From NCBI GenBank assembly GCA_902528505.1, contig CABZSY010000003.1, positions 1 to 45,305 of the forward strand: a stretch of DNA of 45,305 nt, given 5' to 3'. The stretch comes from an uncultured Pelagibacteraceae bacterium. Its GTDB lineage: Bacteria > Pseudomonadota > Alphaproteobacteria > Pelagibacterales > Pelagibacteraceae. Positions 1 through 11,797 of the stretch are shown one piece after another. The position numbers and the translations under genes are program-made. Positions within the stretch are counted from its first letter, which is position 1. Each line of letters begins with the position of its first letter. Under the pieces are notes generated by a model that had not been told where the DNA came from, did not search any database, and saw only the letters and a program-made list of their open reading frames with translations.

Positions 1-312
1 GGCTGTGGGAGAATTTTTGAAGGCACCTACGAACAAATGTTTAATTCTTTAAATAAAATTAAAGCTATGCCTCTTGATACTCAAATTTATTGTGGTCACG
101 AATATACTCTTAATAATTCAAAATTTTGTATCAAACATGATTCTGAAAACATAAACCTAAAAAAAAAAATACAAAATATTCAAATAAAGTTAAAGAATAG
201 CTTACCCACAATTCCGTCTACACTTAAAGAGGAATTGGATTGCAATATTTTTCTAAGAGCAAAAGATGTCAAAACCTTTTCAAAACTGCGAGATTTAAAG
301 GATAATTTCTAG
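1..312 (+). CDS. gloB: Hydroxyacylglutathione hydrolase (glyoxalase II), C-terminal part
   Basis: The gene is open at the left window edge; only the last 103 codons are present. Reading from base 1 gives GCGRIFEGTYEQMFNSL, then YCGHEYTLNN. These match the C-terminal half of glyoxalase II, where the GCGR(L/I)FEGT segment and the metal-binding His of CGHEYT are conserved. The family is a metallo-beta-lactamase-fold hydrolase that cleaves S-D-lactoylglutathione to D-lactate and glutathione, the last step of methylglyoxal detoxification in the cytoplasm. The tail ends in the helical substrate-binding domain, with FLRAKDVKTFSKLRDLKD matching the usual FLR...F..LR.LKD ending. The N-terminal metal site (HxHxDH) lies outside the window. 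The Met at position 37 is internal, not a start. Confidence 0.88.
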   Translation, partial: GCGRIFEGTYEQMFNSLNKIKAMPLDTQIYCGHEYTLNNSKFCIKHDSENINLKKKIQNIQIKLKNSLPTIPSTLKEELDCNIFLRAKDVKTFSKLRDLKDNF

Positions 313-322
313 TGAATTCGGC

Positions 323-350
323 TTGACTAAAACTTAGCTACAACTATATT
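323..350 (+). promoter_or_regulatory. Promoter upstream of rplU
   Basis: TTGACT at 323-328 and TATATT at 345-350 are separated by 16 bases and match the sigma-70 -35 and -10 consensus at five of six positions each. The expected transcription start, near 357, gives a leader of roughly 20 bases before the rplU ATG at 378. This is the only gap of any size in the left block (313-377), so it probably drives rplU-rpmA-obgE and perhaps the whole + strand run to the Nudix gene. Confidence 0.6.
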
Positions 351-377
351 GCGTTTATTTAAAAAAATATTCATAGT

Positions 378-776
378 ATGTCTTACGCTATTATAAAAAC
401 AGGTGGAAAACAATACAAAGTTAAGTCTGGTGAAATTCTTAAAGTTGAGAAGCTTGCAGATTCAAAACCTGAAACAAAGATTGAATTTAATGAGATCCTA
501 GCATATGGGGATGATAAGTCTATTGAAGTTGGAACTCCTCATGTGAGTGGAGCAAAAGTCGAAGCTGATTTAATTAAAAACAGCAAAAATAGAACCATAC
601 TAATTTTTAAAAAAAGAAGAAGACACAATTCAAGAAGAAAAAATGGACATCGACAAGAGTATTCTATGATAAGAATAAATAAAATTTTTTCAAAAGATGG
701 TAAAGTTTTATCTGAAGCCGAAAAAGTTTCTAAGACACCAAAAAAAGAAGAAACTAAAGAAGCGGTAGGTAAATAA
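378..776 (+). CDS. rplU: 50S ribosomal protein L21
   Basis: L21 binds 23S rRNA in the large subunit. The start [15 protein letters not shown] and the internal [16 protein letters not shown] stretch, the basic rRNA-contacting loop, are typical of bacterial L21. The usual protein is about 103 residues; this one has 132. The extra part is a C-terminal tail of roughly 28 residues rich in Lys and Glu ([20 protein letters not shown]), probably disordered. There is no clear Shine-Dalgarno sequence before the ATG. It is followed 13 bases later by rpmA, the near-universal rplU-rpmA pair. Confidence 0.97.
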   Translation: MSYAIIKTGGKQYKVKSGEILKVEKLADSKPETKIEFNEILAYGDDKSIEVGTPHVSGAKVEADLIKNSKNRTILIFKKRRRHNSRRKNGHRQEYSMIRINKIFSKDGKVLSEAEKVSKTPKKEETKEAVGK

Positions 777-789
777 AATAAGGTAAATT

Positions 790-1044
790 ATGGCAACAAA
801 AAAAGCAGGTGGATCATCAAGAAACGGTCGGGATAGCGCCGGACGAAGGTTGGGTGTTAAAAAATATGGTGGTGAAACAGTCGTACCTGGTAATATAATT
901 GTAAGACAAAGAGGAACTAAAATTTTTCCTGGTGAGAATGTAGGGATGGGTAAAGATCATTCTATTTTTTCAGTAGTTAAAGGTAAAGTTGTATTCAAAA
1001 AATCAAAAGCAGATAGAACTTTCGTTTCAGTAAAACCCAATTAA
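790..1044 (+). CDS. rpmA: 50S ribosomal protein L27
   Basis: L27 lies at the peptidyl-transferase centre; its N-terminal arm reaches the P-site tRNA. The start [16 protein letters not shown] and the following [14 protein letters not shown] are diagnostic, and 84 residues is the normal length. The N-terminus starts directly with the mature-type sequence, with no cleavable extension as in Firmicutes. An AAGG ribosome-binding site stands seven bases before the ATG, clearer than for most genes in this window. It is co-transcribed with rplU and obgE. Confidence 0.97.
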   Translation: MATKKAGGSSRNGRDSAGRRLGVKKYGGETVVPGNIIVRQRGTKIFPGENVGMGKDHSIFSVVKGKVVFKKSKADRTFVSVKPN

Positions 1045-1047
1045 TAG

Positions 1048-3151
<2,104 letters not shown>

Positions 3152-4402
3152 ATGATTAAATATATGAATTTAGTTGGAAAAAAAGCAAGAAAAGCTTTTG
3201 AACAGAAAATCGATACAAAAATCAAAAATAAAGTTTTAAATAAATACGCAGAATTATTAGGTAATGAAAAAAAATTAATACTTAAGCAAAACTTAAAAGA
3301 TGCAAATTATGCCAGAAAAATAGGTATTAAAAATAATTTAATTAGTAGACTTTTTATAAATGAAACTAAATTAAAAGATATTCAAAATTCAATTATTAAA
3401 ATTGCAAAATTAAAAGATCCAGTTGGAAATACTTTAGAAAAATGGAAAAGGCCTAATGGTTTGAATATTAATAAAATATCAATACCTATAGGAGTAATTG
3501 GAGTTATTTACGAGAGTAGGCCGAACGTTACCTCGGATGTAGCTAGTCTATGCTTTAAATCTGGAAATCCAGTAATTTTGAAAGGTGGCTCAGAAGCAAT
3601 AAATACTAATAGAATTTTAGCAAAGATTTTTCGAAAAGCACTTAAAATTAATAATGTTGACACAAATTTTATTCAATTCATTGATACAAAACAGAGAAGA
3701 GTAGTGGATATTTTGCTATCAGATATGAAAAAATATATTGATGTAATTATTCCACGAGGTGGAAAAAATTTAGTTAAAAGAGTTCAAGATTTATCTAGTG
3801 TACCCATTATCGGGCACCTTGAAGGACTTTGTCATACATATGTTGATAAAGATGCAACTTTAACTATGGCAAAAAAAGTTGTTTATAATGCAAAATTAAG
3901 AAATACAAGCATTTGCGGTGCAACAGAAACCATTCTGATTCATAAAAAAGTTGCAAAAAGCTTTTGTAATCCAATTTTGAACGAGCTACAAAACAAAAAT
4001 TGCAAAATATATGGAGATAGGTTTTTAAAAAAGTATTACAGAGGAAAAATATTACCAGCTAAAGAGAAAAATTGGTCTACAGAATATTTAGCACCTGCAG
4101 TATCAGTAAAAATAGTAAATAATCTCAAAGAAAGTATTGATCATATAAATAAATATGGAACGATGCATACAGATTGTATAATTACAAATAATAAAAAAAC
4201 AGCCAAAAACTTTTTAAAAAATGTTAAAAGCTCAATTGCTATGCATAATACGTCAACTCAATTTGCTGATGGTGGAGAATTTGGATTTGGTGGAGAAGTA
4301 GGAATTTCTACAAATATATTACCGCCTAGAGGACCTGTAGGTTTAAATCAATTAGTTTCTTATAAATATGAAATTACGAGTAAAGGAAAAACAAGAAAAT
4401 AA
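3152..4402 (+). CDS. proA: Gamma-glutamyl phosphate reductase
   Basis: ProA reduces gamma-glutamyl phosphate with NADPH to glutamate semialdehyde, the second proline step, working on the ProB product. It is a 416-residue member of the aldehyde dehydrogenase superfamily. The catalytic Cys is residue 255 in NTSICGATET. IPIGVIGVIYESRPNVTSD and the C-terminal FGFGGEVGIST segment are strongly conserved in ProA. The ATG directly abuts the proB stop; a second Met at codon 5 (MNLVGKKA) is an equally plausible start. The 3' end overlaps the long form of nadD by 35 bases. Confidence 0.96.
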   Translation: MIKYMNLVGKKARKAFEQKIDTKIKNKVLNKYAELLGNEKKLILKQNLKDANYARKIGIKNNLISRLFINETKLKDIQNSIIKIAKLKDPVGNTLEKWKRPNGLNINKISIPIGVIGVIYESRPNVTSDVASLCFKSGNPVILKGGSEAINTNRILAKIFRKALKINNVDTNFIQFIDTKQRRVVDILLSDMKKYIDVIIPRGGKNLVKRVQDLSSVPIIGHLEGLCHTYVDKDATLTMAKKVVYNAKLRNTSICGATETILIHKKVAKSFCNPILNELQNKNCKIYGDRFLKKYYRGKILPAKEKNWSTEYLAPAVSVKIVNNLKESIDHINKYGTMHTDCIITNNKKTAKNFLKNVKSSIAMHNTSTQFADGGEFGFGGEVGISTNILPPRGPVGLNQLVSYKYEITSKGKTRK

Positions 4403-4925
4403 ATTGAATACTAAAAAAATAAAAATTGGTGTTCTAGGAGGTTCTTTTGATCCTGCACATAAAGGACACTTAGCAATATCAAAAGAAGCGAAAAAAAGAT
4501 TTCAACTTCAGAACATAATCTGGGCTATAACAAAAAAGAATCCCTTTAAAGCTGAAAGTGAAACAACGGTTTTAAAAAGAATTAAAAAATGTAAACGTAT
4601 TATTGGCTCAAATTCATTTATAAAAGTTAAATTTTATGAAAATTTAATTAAATCAAACAAAACCATTGATCTCATCAATCACTTAAAAAAAAATAAAAAT
4701 ATTGAAATCTATTTTTTAATGGGTGCAGATAATTTAATTAGCTTTCACAAGTGGCATAAGTCGAAATTAATTTCACAAAAATGCAACATTTTAGTATTTG
4801 ATCGTCATGGATATAAAAAAAATTCATTAAAATCAAAGACATTTAAGCAACTTAATAAAGATGTACTTAAATTTATTGAATTTAAAAAAGTCAACATTTC
4901 ATCTTCTCAATTAAGAAAAATTTGA
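4368..4925 (+). CDS. nadD: Nicotinate-nucleotide adenylyltransferase
   Basis: NadD transfers AMP from ATP to nicotinate mononucleotide, giving deamido-NAD. The nucleotidyltransferase motif GGSFDPAHKGHL stands near residues 25-36, and the C-terminal SSSQLRKI corresponds to the family's ISSTxIR signature. The protein ends two residues after that motif, shorter at the C-terminus than most NadD. The ATG at 4368 lies inside proA. A TTG at 4404, just past the proA stop, would remove 12 lysine-rich residues with no counterpart in the fold, so the true start is uncertain. The gene order proA-nadD-rsfS is common in Alphaproteobacteria. Confidence 0.92.
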   Translation: MKLRVKEKQENKLNTKKIKIGVLGGSFDPAHKGHLAISKEAKKRFQLQNIIWAITKKNPFKAESETTVLKRIKKCKRIIGSNSFIKVKFYENLIKSNKTIDLINHLKKNKNIEIYFLMGADNLISFHKWHKSKLISQKCNILVFDRHGYKKNSLKSKTFKQLNKDVLKFIEFKKVNISSSQLRKI

Positions 4926-4942
4926 TAGTCTAAATCTAATTA

Positions 4943-5293
4943 ATGGATAAAATTTCAGATCTTAAACAGATTATAATCAACACTCTCGATCTAAATAAAG
5001 CACAGGATATAATAACAATTGACTTAAAAGATAAGAGTTCAATGGCTGATTATATGATTATTGCCAGTGGCACCTCTTCAAGGCATATTCAGTCATTATC
5101 GGAACAAGTTTTAGAAAAGTTAAAAAAAAATGGAGTTCCTGACTCTAAAATTGAGGGGAAACAAAGTAATGAATGGAAATTAGTTGATGGTATAGATTTA
5201 ATTATTCATATTTTTCATCCTGAAAAAAGAAAATTTTATGAACTTGAAAAAATTTGGTCAGAATTTATTCCGAAAGAAAAAGTTATGATATGA
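4943..5293 (+). CDS. rsfS: Ribosomal silencing factor RsfS
   Basis: RsfS (RsfA/Iojap/DUF143) binds L14 on the 50S subunit and hinders joining with 30S, lowering translation under starvation. The 116-residue protein has the family's core: DYMIIASGTSSRHIQSL, then EGKQSNEWKLVDGIDLIIHIF. Position after nadD is conserved across many bacteria. Its TGA overlaps the next gene's ATG in an ATGA four-base overlap. The methyltransferase gene rlmH, which often follows rsfS, is absent here. Confidence 0.93.
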   Translation: MDKISDLKQIIINTLDLNKAQDIITIDLKDKSSMADYMIIASGTSSRHIQSLSEQVLEKLKKNGVPDSKIEGKQSNEWKLVDGIDLIIHIFHPEKRKFYELEKIWSEFIPKEKVMI

Positions 5294-6429
5294 AATTATT
5301 TAAAACATATTTAATAATTTTTTTATCTGTTTTTTTTTTTAATAACAGCGTAAATACAGCTGAGACTGATATTTATAAAAAAATTGATCTTTTTGGTGAA
5401 GTCCTAGAAAAAATAAATAAAGAGTACGTAGATGAGATAAATCAGTCTGAAAGTATGGACTCTGCTATCAATGGTCTACTTCAATCTCTTGATCCTTACT
5501 CCGCATATATGTCACCAAAAATTCTTGAACAGATGCAAACGGAGACAAGTGGTGAATTTGGAGGTCTAGGTATTGAAGTAAGTATGGAGGCTGGTGTAGT
5601 TAAGGTAATATCGCCTATAGATGATACACCTGCTTCAAAAGCAGGACTAAAAGCTGGTGACTACATTGTAAAAATAAATAACATTCAAGTACAAGGTAAA
5701 TCCTTAGCAGAAGCTGTAGATTTGATGAGGGGGCCGGTTGGTTCTGGAATAGAACTAACTGTGAGGCGAAGAGGAGAAAAAAAAGCATTAACATTTAATA
5801 TTGTTAGAGAAATAATAGAAATCCAATCAGTCAAATCTGAAATTTTAGAAAATAATATAGGATATATAAGACTTACATCATTTAATGAAAATAGTAGCGA
5901 TCAAATTGAAAAACAGATTAAAAAATTGAAAAAAAATGAAAGTATAAATGCGTTTATTTTAGATCTAAGAAATAATCCTGGAGGACTATTATCTCAAGCT
6001 ATAACAATCTCAGATTTTTTTTTAGATAATGGGGAGATAGTATCTACAAAAAGTAGAAAAAAATCAGAAAATAGAAAGTGGTTTGCTAAAAAAGGAGATA
6101 TTACAGATGGAAAAACATTGTTAGTATTGATTAATTACGGTTCAGCCTCTGCCTCTGAAATAGTGGCTGGTGCACTTAAGGACCATAAAAGAGCAATAAT
6201 TGTTGGAGAAAACAGTTATGGAAAAGGATCTGTACAATCTATAATTCCACTTAAAAATAAAGGTGCTATACGATTAACTGTTGCAAGATATTATCTACCG
6301 TCTGGAAAGTCTATTTCTGAAGTCGGTGTAAGACCTGATATAGAAATAAATGAAGATGGAGATGATTTTAAGATAAAGACTGAAACAGACAATCAACTAA
6401 GTTACGCTATTAAGTTGCTCAACGGATAA
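5290..6429 (+). CDS. ctpA: Carboxyl-terminal processing protease (S41 peptidase with PDZ domain)
   Basis: CtpA-type proteases cut periplasmic substrates near the C-terminus, often regulating cell-wall enzymes. I start it at 5290, where ATG overlaps the rsfS stop. From there the protein has a signal peptide (MKLFKTYLIIFLSVFFF, cleaved near Ala24), which a start further upstream would bury. A PDZ domain covers about residues 85-165 (FGGLGIEVS, SKAGLKAGDYIVKINN). The S41 domain follows, with the Ser-Lys dyad predicted at Ser287 (YGSASASE) and Lys312 (SYGKGSVQ), 25 residues apart as in E. coli Prc. The 379-residue length is typical. The murein-hydrolase activator gene that often precedes ctpA in Alphaproteobacteria is not here. 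Confidence 0.93.
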   Translation: MKLFKTYLIIFLSVFFFNNSVNTAETDIYKKIDLFGEVLEKINKEYVDEINQSESMDSAINGLLQSLDPYSAYMSPKILEQMQTETSGEFGGLGIEVSMEAGVVKVISPIDDTPASKAGLKAGDYIVKINNIQVQGKSLAEAVDLMRGPVGSGIELTVRRRGEKKALTFNIVREIIEIQSVKSEILENNIGYIRLTSFNENSSDQIEKQIKKLKKNESINAFILDLRNNPGGLLSQAITISDFFLDNGEIVSTKSRKKSENRKWFAKKGDITDGKTLLVLINYGSASASEIVAGALKDHKRAIIVGENSYGKGSVQSIIPLKNKGAIRLTVARYYLPSGKSISEVGVRPDIEINEDGDDFKIKTETDNQLSYAIKLLNG

Positions 6430-6430
6430 C

Positions 6431-6904
6431 ATGGATAAGAAATATAGTAAATTACCACTAAGAAGTGGCGTGGGAATTGTAGTTCTAAATGAGGAAAACA
6501 AAGTATTCGTAGCAAAGAGAATTGATAATCCAAAAGATTTTTGGCAGATGCCTCAGGGAGGAGTTGACTCTGGTGAAGATTTTTTAAAGGCTGCTTATAG
6601 AGAGCTAGAAGAGGAAACTAGTATCAAAAGTGTTAAACTTATCAAAGAGTTAGAGGGCATGATAACTTATGAACTTCCAGAGCGTCTATTAGGTATTATT
6701 TGGAAAGGCAAGTATAGAGGACAAAGACAAAAGTGGTTTTTGATGAGATTTATCGGCGAAGATAAAGAAATTGATATTAACACTCATCATCCAGAGTTTT
6801 TAGATTGGAAATGGATAGAGCTAGATCAATTAACAAATGTAGTGGTAGACTTTAAGTTGCATGTTTACAAAGAAGTACAACAAAAAGTTGAAAAATTAAT
6901 CTAA
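6431..6904 (+). CDS. rppH: RNA pyrophosphohydrolase (Nudix hydrolase)
   Basis: RppH removes pyrophosphate from the 5' end of triphosphorylated RNA, opening it to RNase E decay. The 157-residue protein has the RppH-type start (LPLRSGVGIVVLN), the FWQMPQGG segment and a Nudix box from about residue 43 (GGVDSGEDF...YRELEEET). The glycine expected near the end of the Nudix box (EExG) is Ser here, while the metal-binding Glu residues remain. Trp and Phe in QKWFLMRF match RppH rather than generic Nudix enzymes. It starts one base after ctpA and converges with atpC, sharing four bases of stop-codon sequence. Confidence 0.92.
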   Translation: MDKKYSKLPLRSGVGIVVLNEENKVFVAKRIDNPKDFWQMPQGGVDSGEDFLKAAYRELEEETSIKSVKLIKELEGMITYELPERLLGIIWKGKYRGQRQKWFLMRFIGEDKEIDINTHHPEFLDWKWIELDQLTNVVVDFKLHVYKEVQQKVEKLI

Positions 6905-7292
6905 TTTAGAGTTTTTAAAACTTCGATTTTTTGATCAATTAAATACCTAGACTGGTCACTTATTTCTTCCTTGCCAGATTCTTCCTCTGCTTGTTTCAAC
7001 AAATCTTGTTGTTTGGATTTATCCATATCAGCAATATTAAATATTGAGCTAGTAAGAATTGAAAGATTATTACTTTTAAATTCAACAATACCATCTTCAA
7101 TATAATAACTTTCATCACCTGATTTTGATAAAATTTTAATAATTCCAGGCTTTAAAAAAGAAATAATTGAAATATGATCTTTTAATATTCCCATTTCTCC
7201 TTCATAGGCAGGTACGACAACCTCAGAAACGTCATCTTTTACTAAAAAAGATTTTTCTGGATTTACAATTTCAATTTTAAATTCTTCGCTCA

Positions 7293-7293
<1 letters not shown>
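6901..7293 (-). CDS. atpC: ATP synthase F1 epsilon subunit
   Basis: Epsilon is part of the F1 central stalk and regulates ATP hydrolysis. The N-terminal beta-sandwich is recognisable (IEIVNPEKSFLVKDDVSEVVVPAYEGEMGILKDHISII), with the conserved G-x-G-x-L-x-x-H pattern. The 130 residues are close to the usual length; the C-terminal helical hairpin is short and acidic-basic. It is last in atpHAGDC. Its start overlaps the atpD stop by one base. The stop codon overlaps that of the convergent Nudix gene, leaving no room for a terminator between them. Confidence 0.93.
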
Positions 7294-9589
<2,296 letters not shown>

Positions 9590-9595
9590 TTATTA

Positions 9596-11131
9596 TTATG
9601 ATTTAAGGTTTTGTTTAAGTTGAATAATTACTTCTATTAATAGTTTTTCTTTGTCTTCTTCAAGTTTTCCAGAGCTTTGGATGGAGTCAATTATTTCAGG
9701 TTTATCAGATTTGCATTTTTCAATTATTTTTGTCTCGAAGTCCGCAATATCTTTTAAATCTATATCATCTAAATAACCTTTAACTCCACAAAAAACAGAC
9801 ACTACCTGCTCTGCGACTGTCAGTGGTGAATATTGTTTTTGTTTTAAAAGTTCTGTCAATTTTGAACCTCTATTAAGAAGCTGTTGAGTAGAAGCATCTA
9901 AATCTGATCCAAATTGAGCAAAAGCTGCCATTTCTCTGTACTGAGCTAACTCAAGTTTCATGGAGCCTGATACATTTTTCATGGCTTTTGTTTGAGCTGA
10001 AGATCCAACCCTCGATACAGACAATCCAACGTTAATTGCTGGTCTAATACCTTGGTTAAAAAGCTCTGTTTCTAAAAAAATTTGGCCGTCTGTAATTGAA
10101 ATAACATTAGTTGGGATGAATGCAGAAACATCACCTCCTTGTGTTTCAATTATTGGAAGTGCAGTTAATGATCCCCCACCATGTTCATCACTAAGTTTTG
10201 CAGCTCTTTCTAATAATCTACTGTGCAAATAAAATACATCTCCTGGATAAGCTTCCCTTCCTGGAGGTCTTCTTAAAAGAAGAGACATTTGTCTATATGC
10301 AACAGCTTGTTTAGATAGATCATCGTAAATAATTAATGCGTGCATTCCATTATCCCTAAAATATTCACCCATTGCGCAACCTGTGTAAGGAGCTAAAAAT
10401 TGTAGTGGTGCTGAGTCTGATGCTGTAGCAGCAACAATAGTTGTGTATTCCATTGCTCCAGCTTCTTCTAAAGTTTTTTGAATTTGTCTTACTGTTGATC
10501 TTTTTTGACCTACTGCAACATAAATACAGTATAATTTTTGTTTCTCATCACCTGACTCATTAATTTTTTTCTGATTTATAATTGCATCGACAGCAACAGC
10601 AGTTTTACCTGTCTGTCTATCTCCAATAATTAATTCTCTTTGACCTCTTCCAATTGGCACTAAACTATCAATGGATTTTAATCCAGTTTGCATTGGTTCA
10701 CTAACTGATTGTCTCGGGATAATACCAGGTGCTTTAACTTCTACCCTTGTTTTTTTTACACTTTTATCAAGTGCTCCTTTTCCATCAATTGGATTTCCAA
10801 GACCATCAACCACTCTACCTAAAAGTTCTTTTCCTACTGGTGTATCAACAATATTTCCTGTTCTTTTAACAACATCACCTTCTTTAATATTTCTGTCGTC
10901 ACCAAAAATTACAACACCAACATTTTCACTTTCCAAATTAAGAGCCATACCTTTTGAACCATCAGCAAACTCAACCATCTCACCGGCCTGAACATTATCC
11001 AAACCATAAATTCTAGCAATACCGTCTCCAACGGATAATACTTGGCCGACTTCAGTAACCTCAGTCTTTTCACCAAAATTTTTAATTTGTTCTTTTAATA
11101 TTTTTGTAACTTCTGAAGGATTGATTTCCAT
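9596..11131 (-). CDS. atpA: ATP synthase F1 alpha subunit
   Basis: Alpha forms the non-catalytic nucleotide sites of the F1 hexamer. The Walker A motif GDRQTGKT is at residues 170-177, and the alpha/beta family signature appears as [17 protein letters not shown]. The N-terminal [16 protein letters not shown] is the usual alpha start helix that meets the delta subunit. The 511 residues are typical. It starts directly after the atpH stop with no gap. Confidence 0.98.
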   Translation of the reverse strand: MEINPSEVTKILKEQIKNFGEKTEVTEVGQVLSVGDGIARIYGLDNVQAGEMVEFADGSKGMALNLESENVGVVIFGDDRNIKEGDVVKRTGNIVDTPVGKELLGRVVDGLGNPIDGKGALDKSVKKTRVEVKAPGIIPRQSVSEPMQTGLKSIDSLVPIGRGQRELIIGDRQTGKTAVAVDAIINQKKINESGDEKQKLYCIYVAVGQKRSTVRQIQKTLEEAGAMEYTTIVAATASDSAPLQFLAPYTGCAMGEYFRDNGMHALIIYDDLSKQAVAYRQMSLLLRRPPGREAYPGDVFYLHSRLLERAAKLSDEHGGGSLTALPIIETQGGDVSAFIPTNVISITDGQIFLETELFNQGIRPAINVGLSVSRVGSSAQTKAMKNVSGSMKLELAQYREMAAFAQFGSDLDASTQQLLNRGSKLTELLKQKQYSPLTVAEQVVSVFCGVKGYLDDIDLKDIADFETKIIEKCKSDKPEIIDSIQSSGKLEEDKEKLLIEVIIQLKQNLKS

Positions 11132-11689
11132 TTATGCCTCTATCATTCTGTTTTCAATTTGTTGTAATTTATTTTTAATTGAGGTATCAACCATGGTGCT
11201 TCCAACTTGAAGTACTAAACCTCCTATTAAACTGTTATCATATTTGTAGTTTAATTTTATTTTTGAGCTAAAATTTTTAGTGAGCTCCTCTGTAATTTTG
11301 GTTATTTCATCATTTGATAATTCTTTTGCTGATTTTAATTCTGCCTTAAGTTCACCTCTTTTTTTTGAACATATCTCAATAAAACTTTTAAGAATTCTCT
11401 CTAAAAAAAAGAACCTTCTTTTTTGAATTAAAAAGTTTAAAAAATTTTTAAACAAAATTTCAAATTTATAATTTTCTGAAATTGAATTTATACTCTTTAA
11501 TAAATCATCCTGCTTTGTTGTTGGATCTTTAATTAAATTTTTAAAGTCATTACTAGTGTTTATCAATTCTAGGACAGATGAACACTGTTCCTCAATTTGA
11601 GTCAAAAGATTGCTCTCGTTGGATAGCTCATAAAGTGCAAGCGAATATCTTTCGGCCGAAGTTATTGAAAATCCCGTGTCTTTGCTCAA
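11132..11689 (-). CDS. atpH: ATP synthase F1 delta subunit
   Basis: Delta (OSCP equivalent) links F1 to the peripheral stalk. Sequence similarity in this family is low, but the SAERYSLALYELSNE start, the ...NFLNFLIQKRRFFFLERILKSF middle and the C-terminal beta part (YDNSLIGGLVLQVGSTMVDTSI) are the recognised pattern. It has 185 residues. The initiation codon appears to be TTG at 11689, supported by an AGAGGA ribosome-binding site six to eight bases upstream, one of the best in this window; no in-frame ATG lies near. It is the first gene of atpHAGDC, preceded by its own promoter after priA. Confidence 0.93.
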   Translation of the reverse strand: MSKDTGFSITSAERYSLALYELSNESNLLTQIEEQCSSVLELINTSNDFKNLIKDPTTKQDDLLKSINSISENYKFEILFKNFLNFLIQKRRFFFLERILKSFIEICSKKRGELKAELKSAKELSNDEITKITEELTKNFSSKIKLNYKYDNSLIGGLVLQVGSTMVDTSIKNKLQQIENRMIEA

Positions 11690-11749
11690 CTTTGTTCCTC
11701 TATAATGTTGAAGATTAAATTAAAATCAGGCTTTAATTAGCATATGACC

Positions 11750-11778
11750 TTTATGTCTTCAAGTAACCGATTTGTAAA
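11750..11778 (-). promoter_or_regulatory. Promoter of the atpHAGDC operon
   Basis: On the - strand, TTTACA (11778-11773) and CATAAA (11755-11750) are 17 bases apart and match the -35 and -10 consensus at five and four of six positions. The predicted start near 11743 leaves a leader of roughly 50 bases before the TTG start of atpH. The gap priA-atpH (11690-11797) is the widest within the long - strand run, which fits a separate promoter for ATP synthase. Confidence 0.45.
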
Positions 11779-11797
11779 AAATGTGCTTTTTTGCTCA
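11776..11797 (-). terminator. Weak intrinsic terminator after priA
   Basis: Directly after the priA stop, on the - strand, TGAGC and GCACA can pair (one A-A mismatch) around an A6 loop, followed by a run of six U. The stem is short and the element overlaps the -35 of the atp promoter, so it may only partly stop transcription or be chance in A+T-rich DNA. Confidence 0.25.

Noticed and set aside
10671..10991. Long antisense open frames within atpA, such as this one, and similar ones in sucB, leuC, obgE and dapF
   Set aside because: They lie wholly within strongly supported genes on the other strand, are rich in Ser/Leu/Phe/Pro as expected for reversed codons, and have no recognisable motif.
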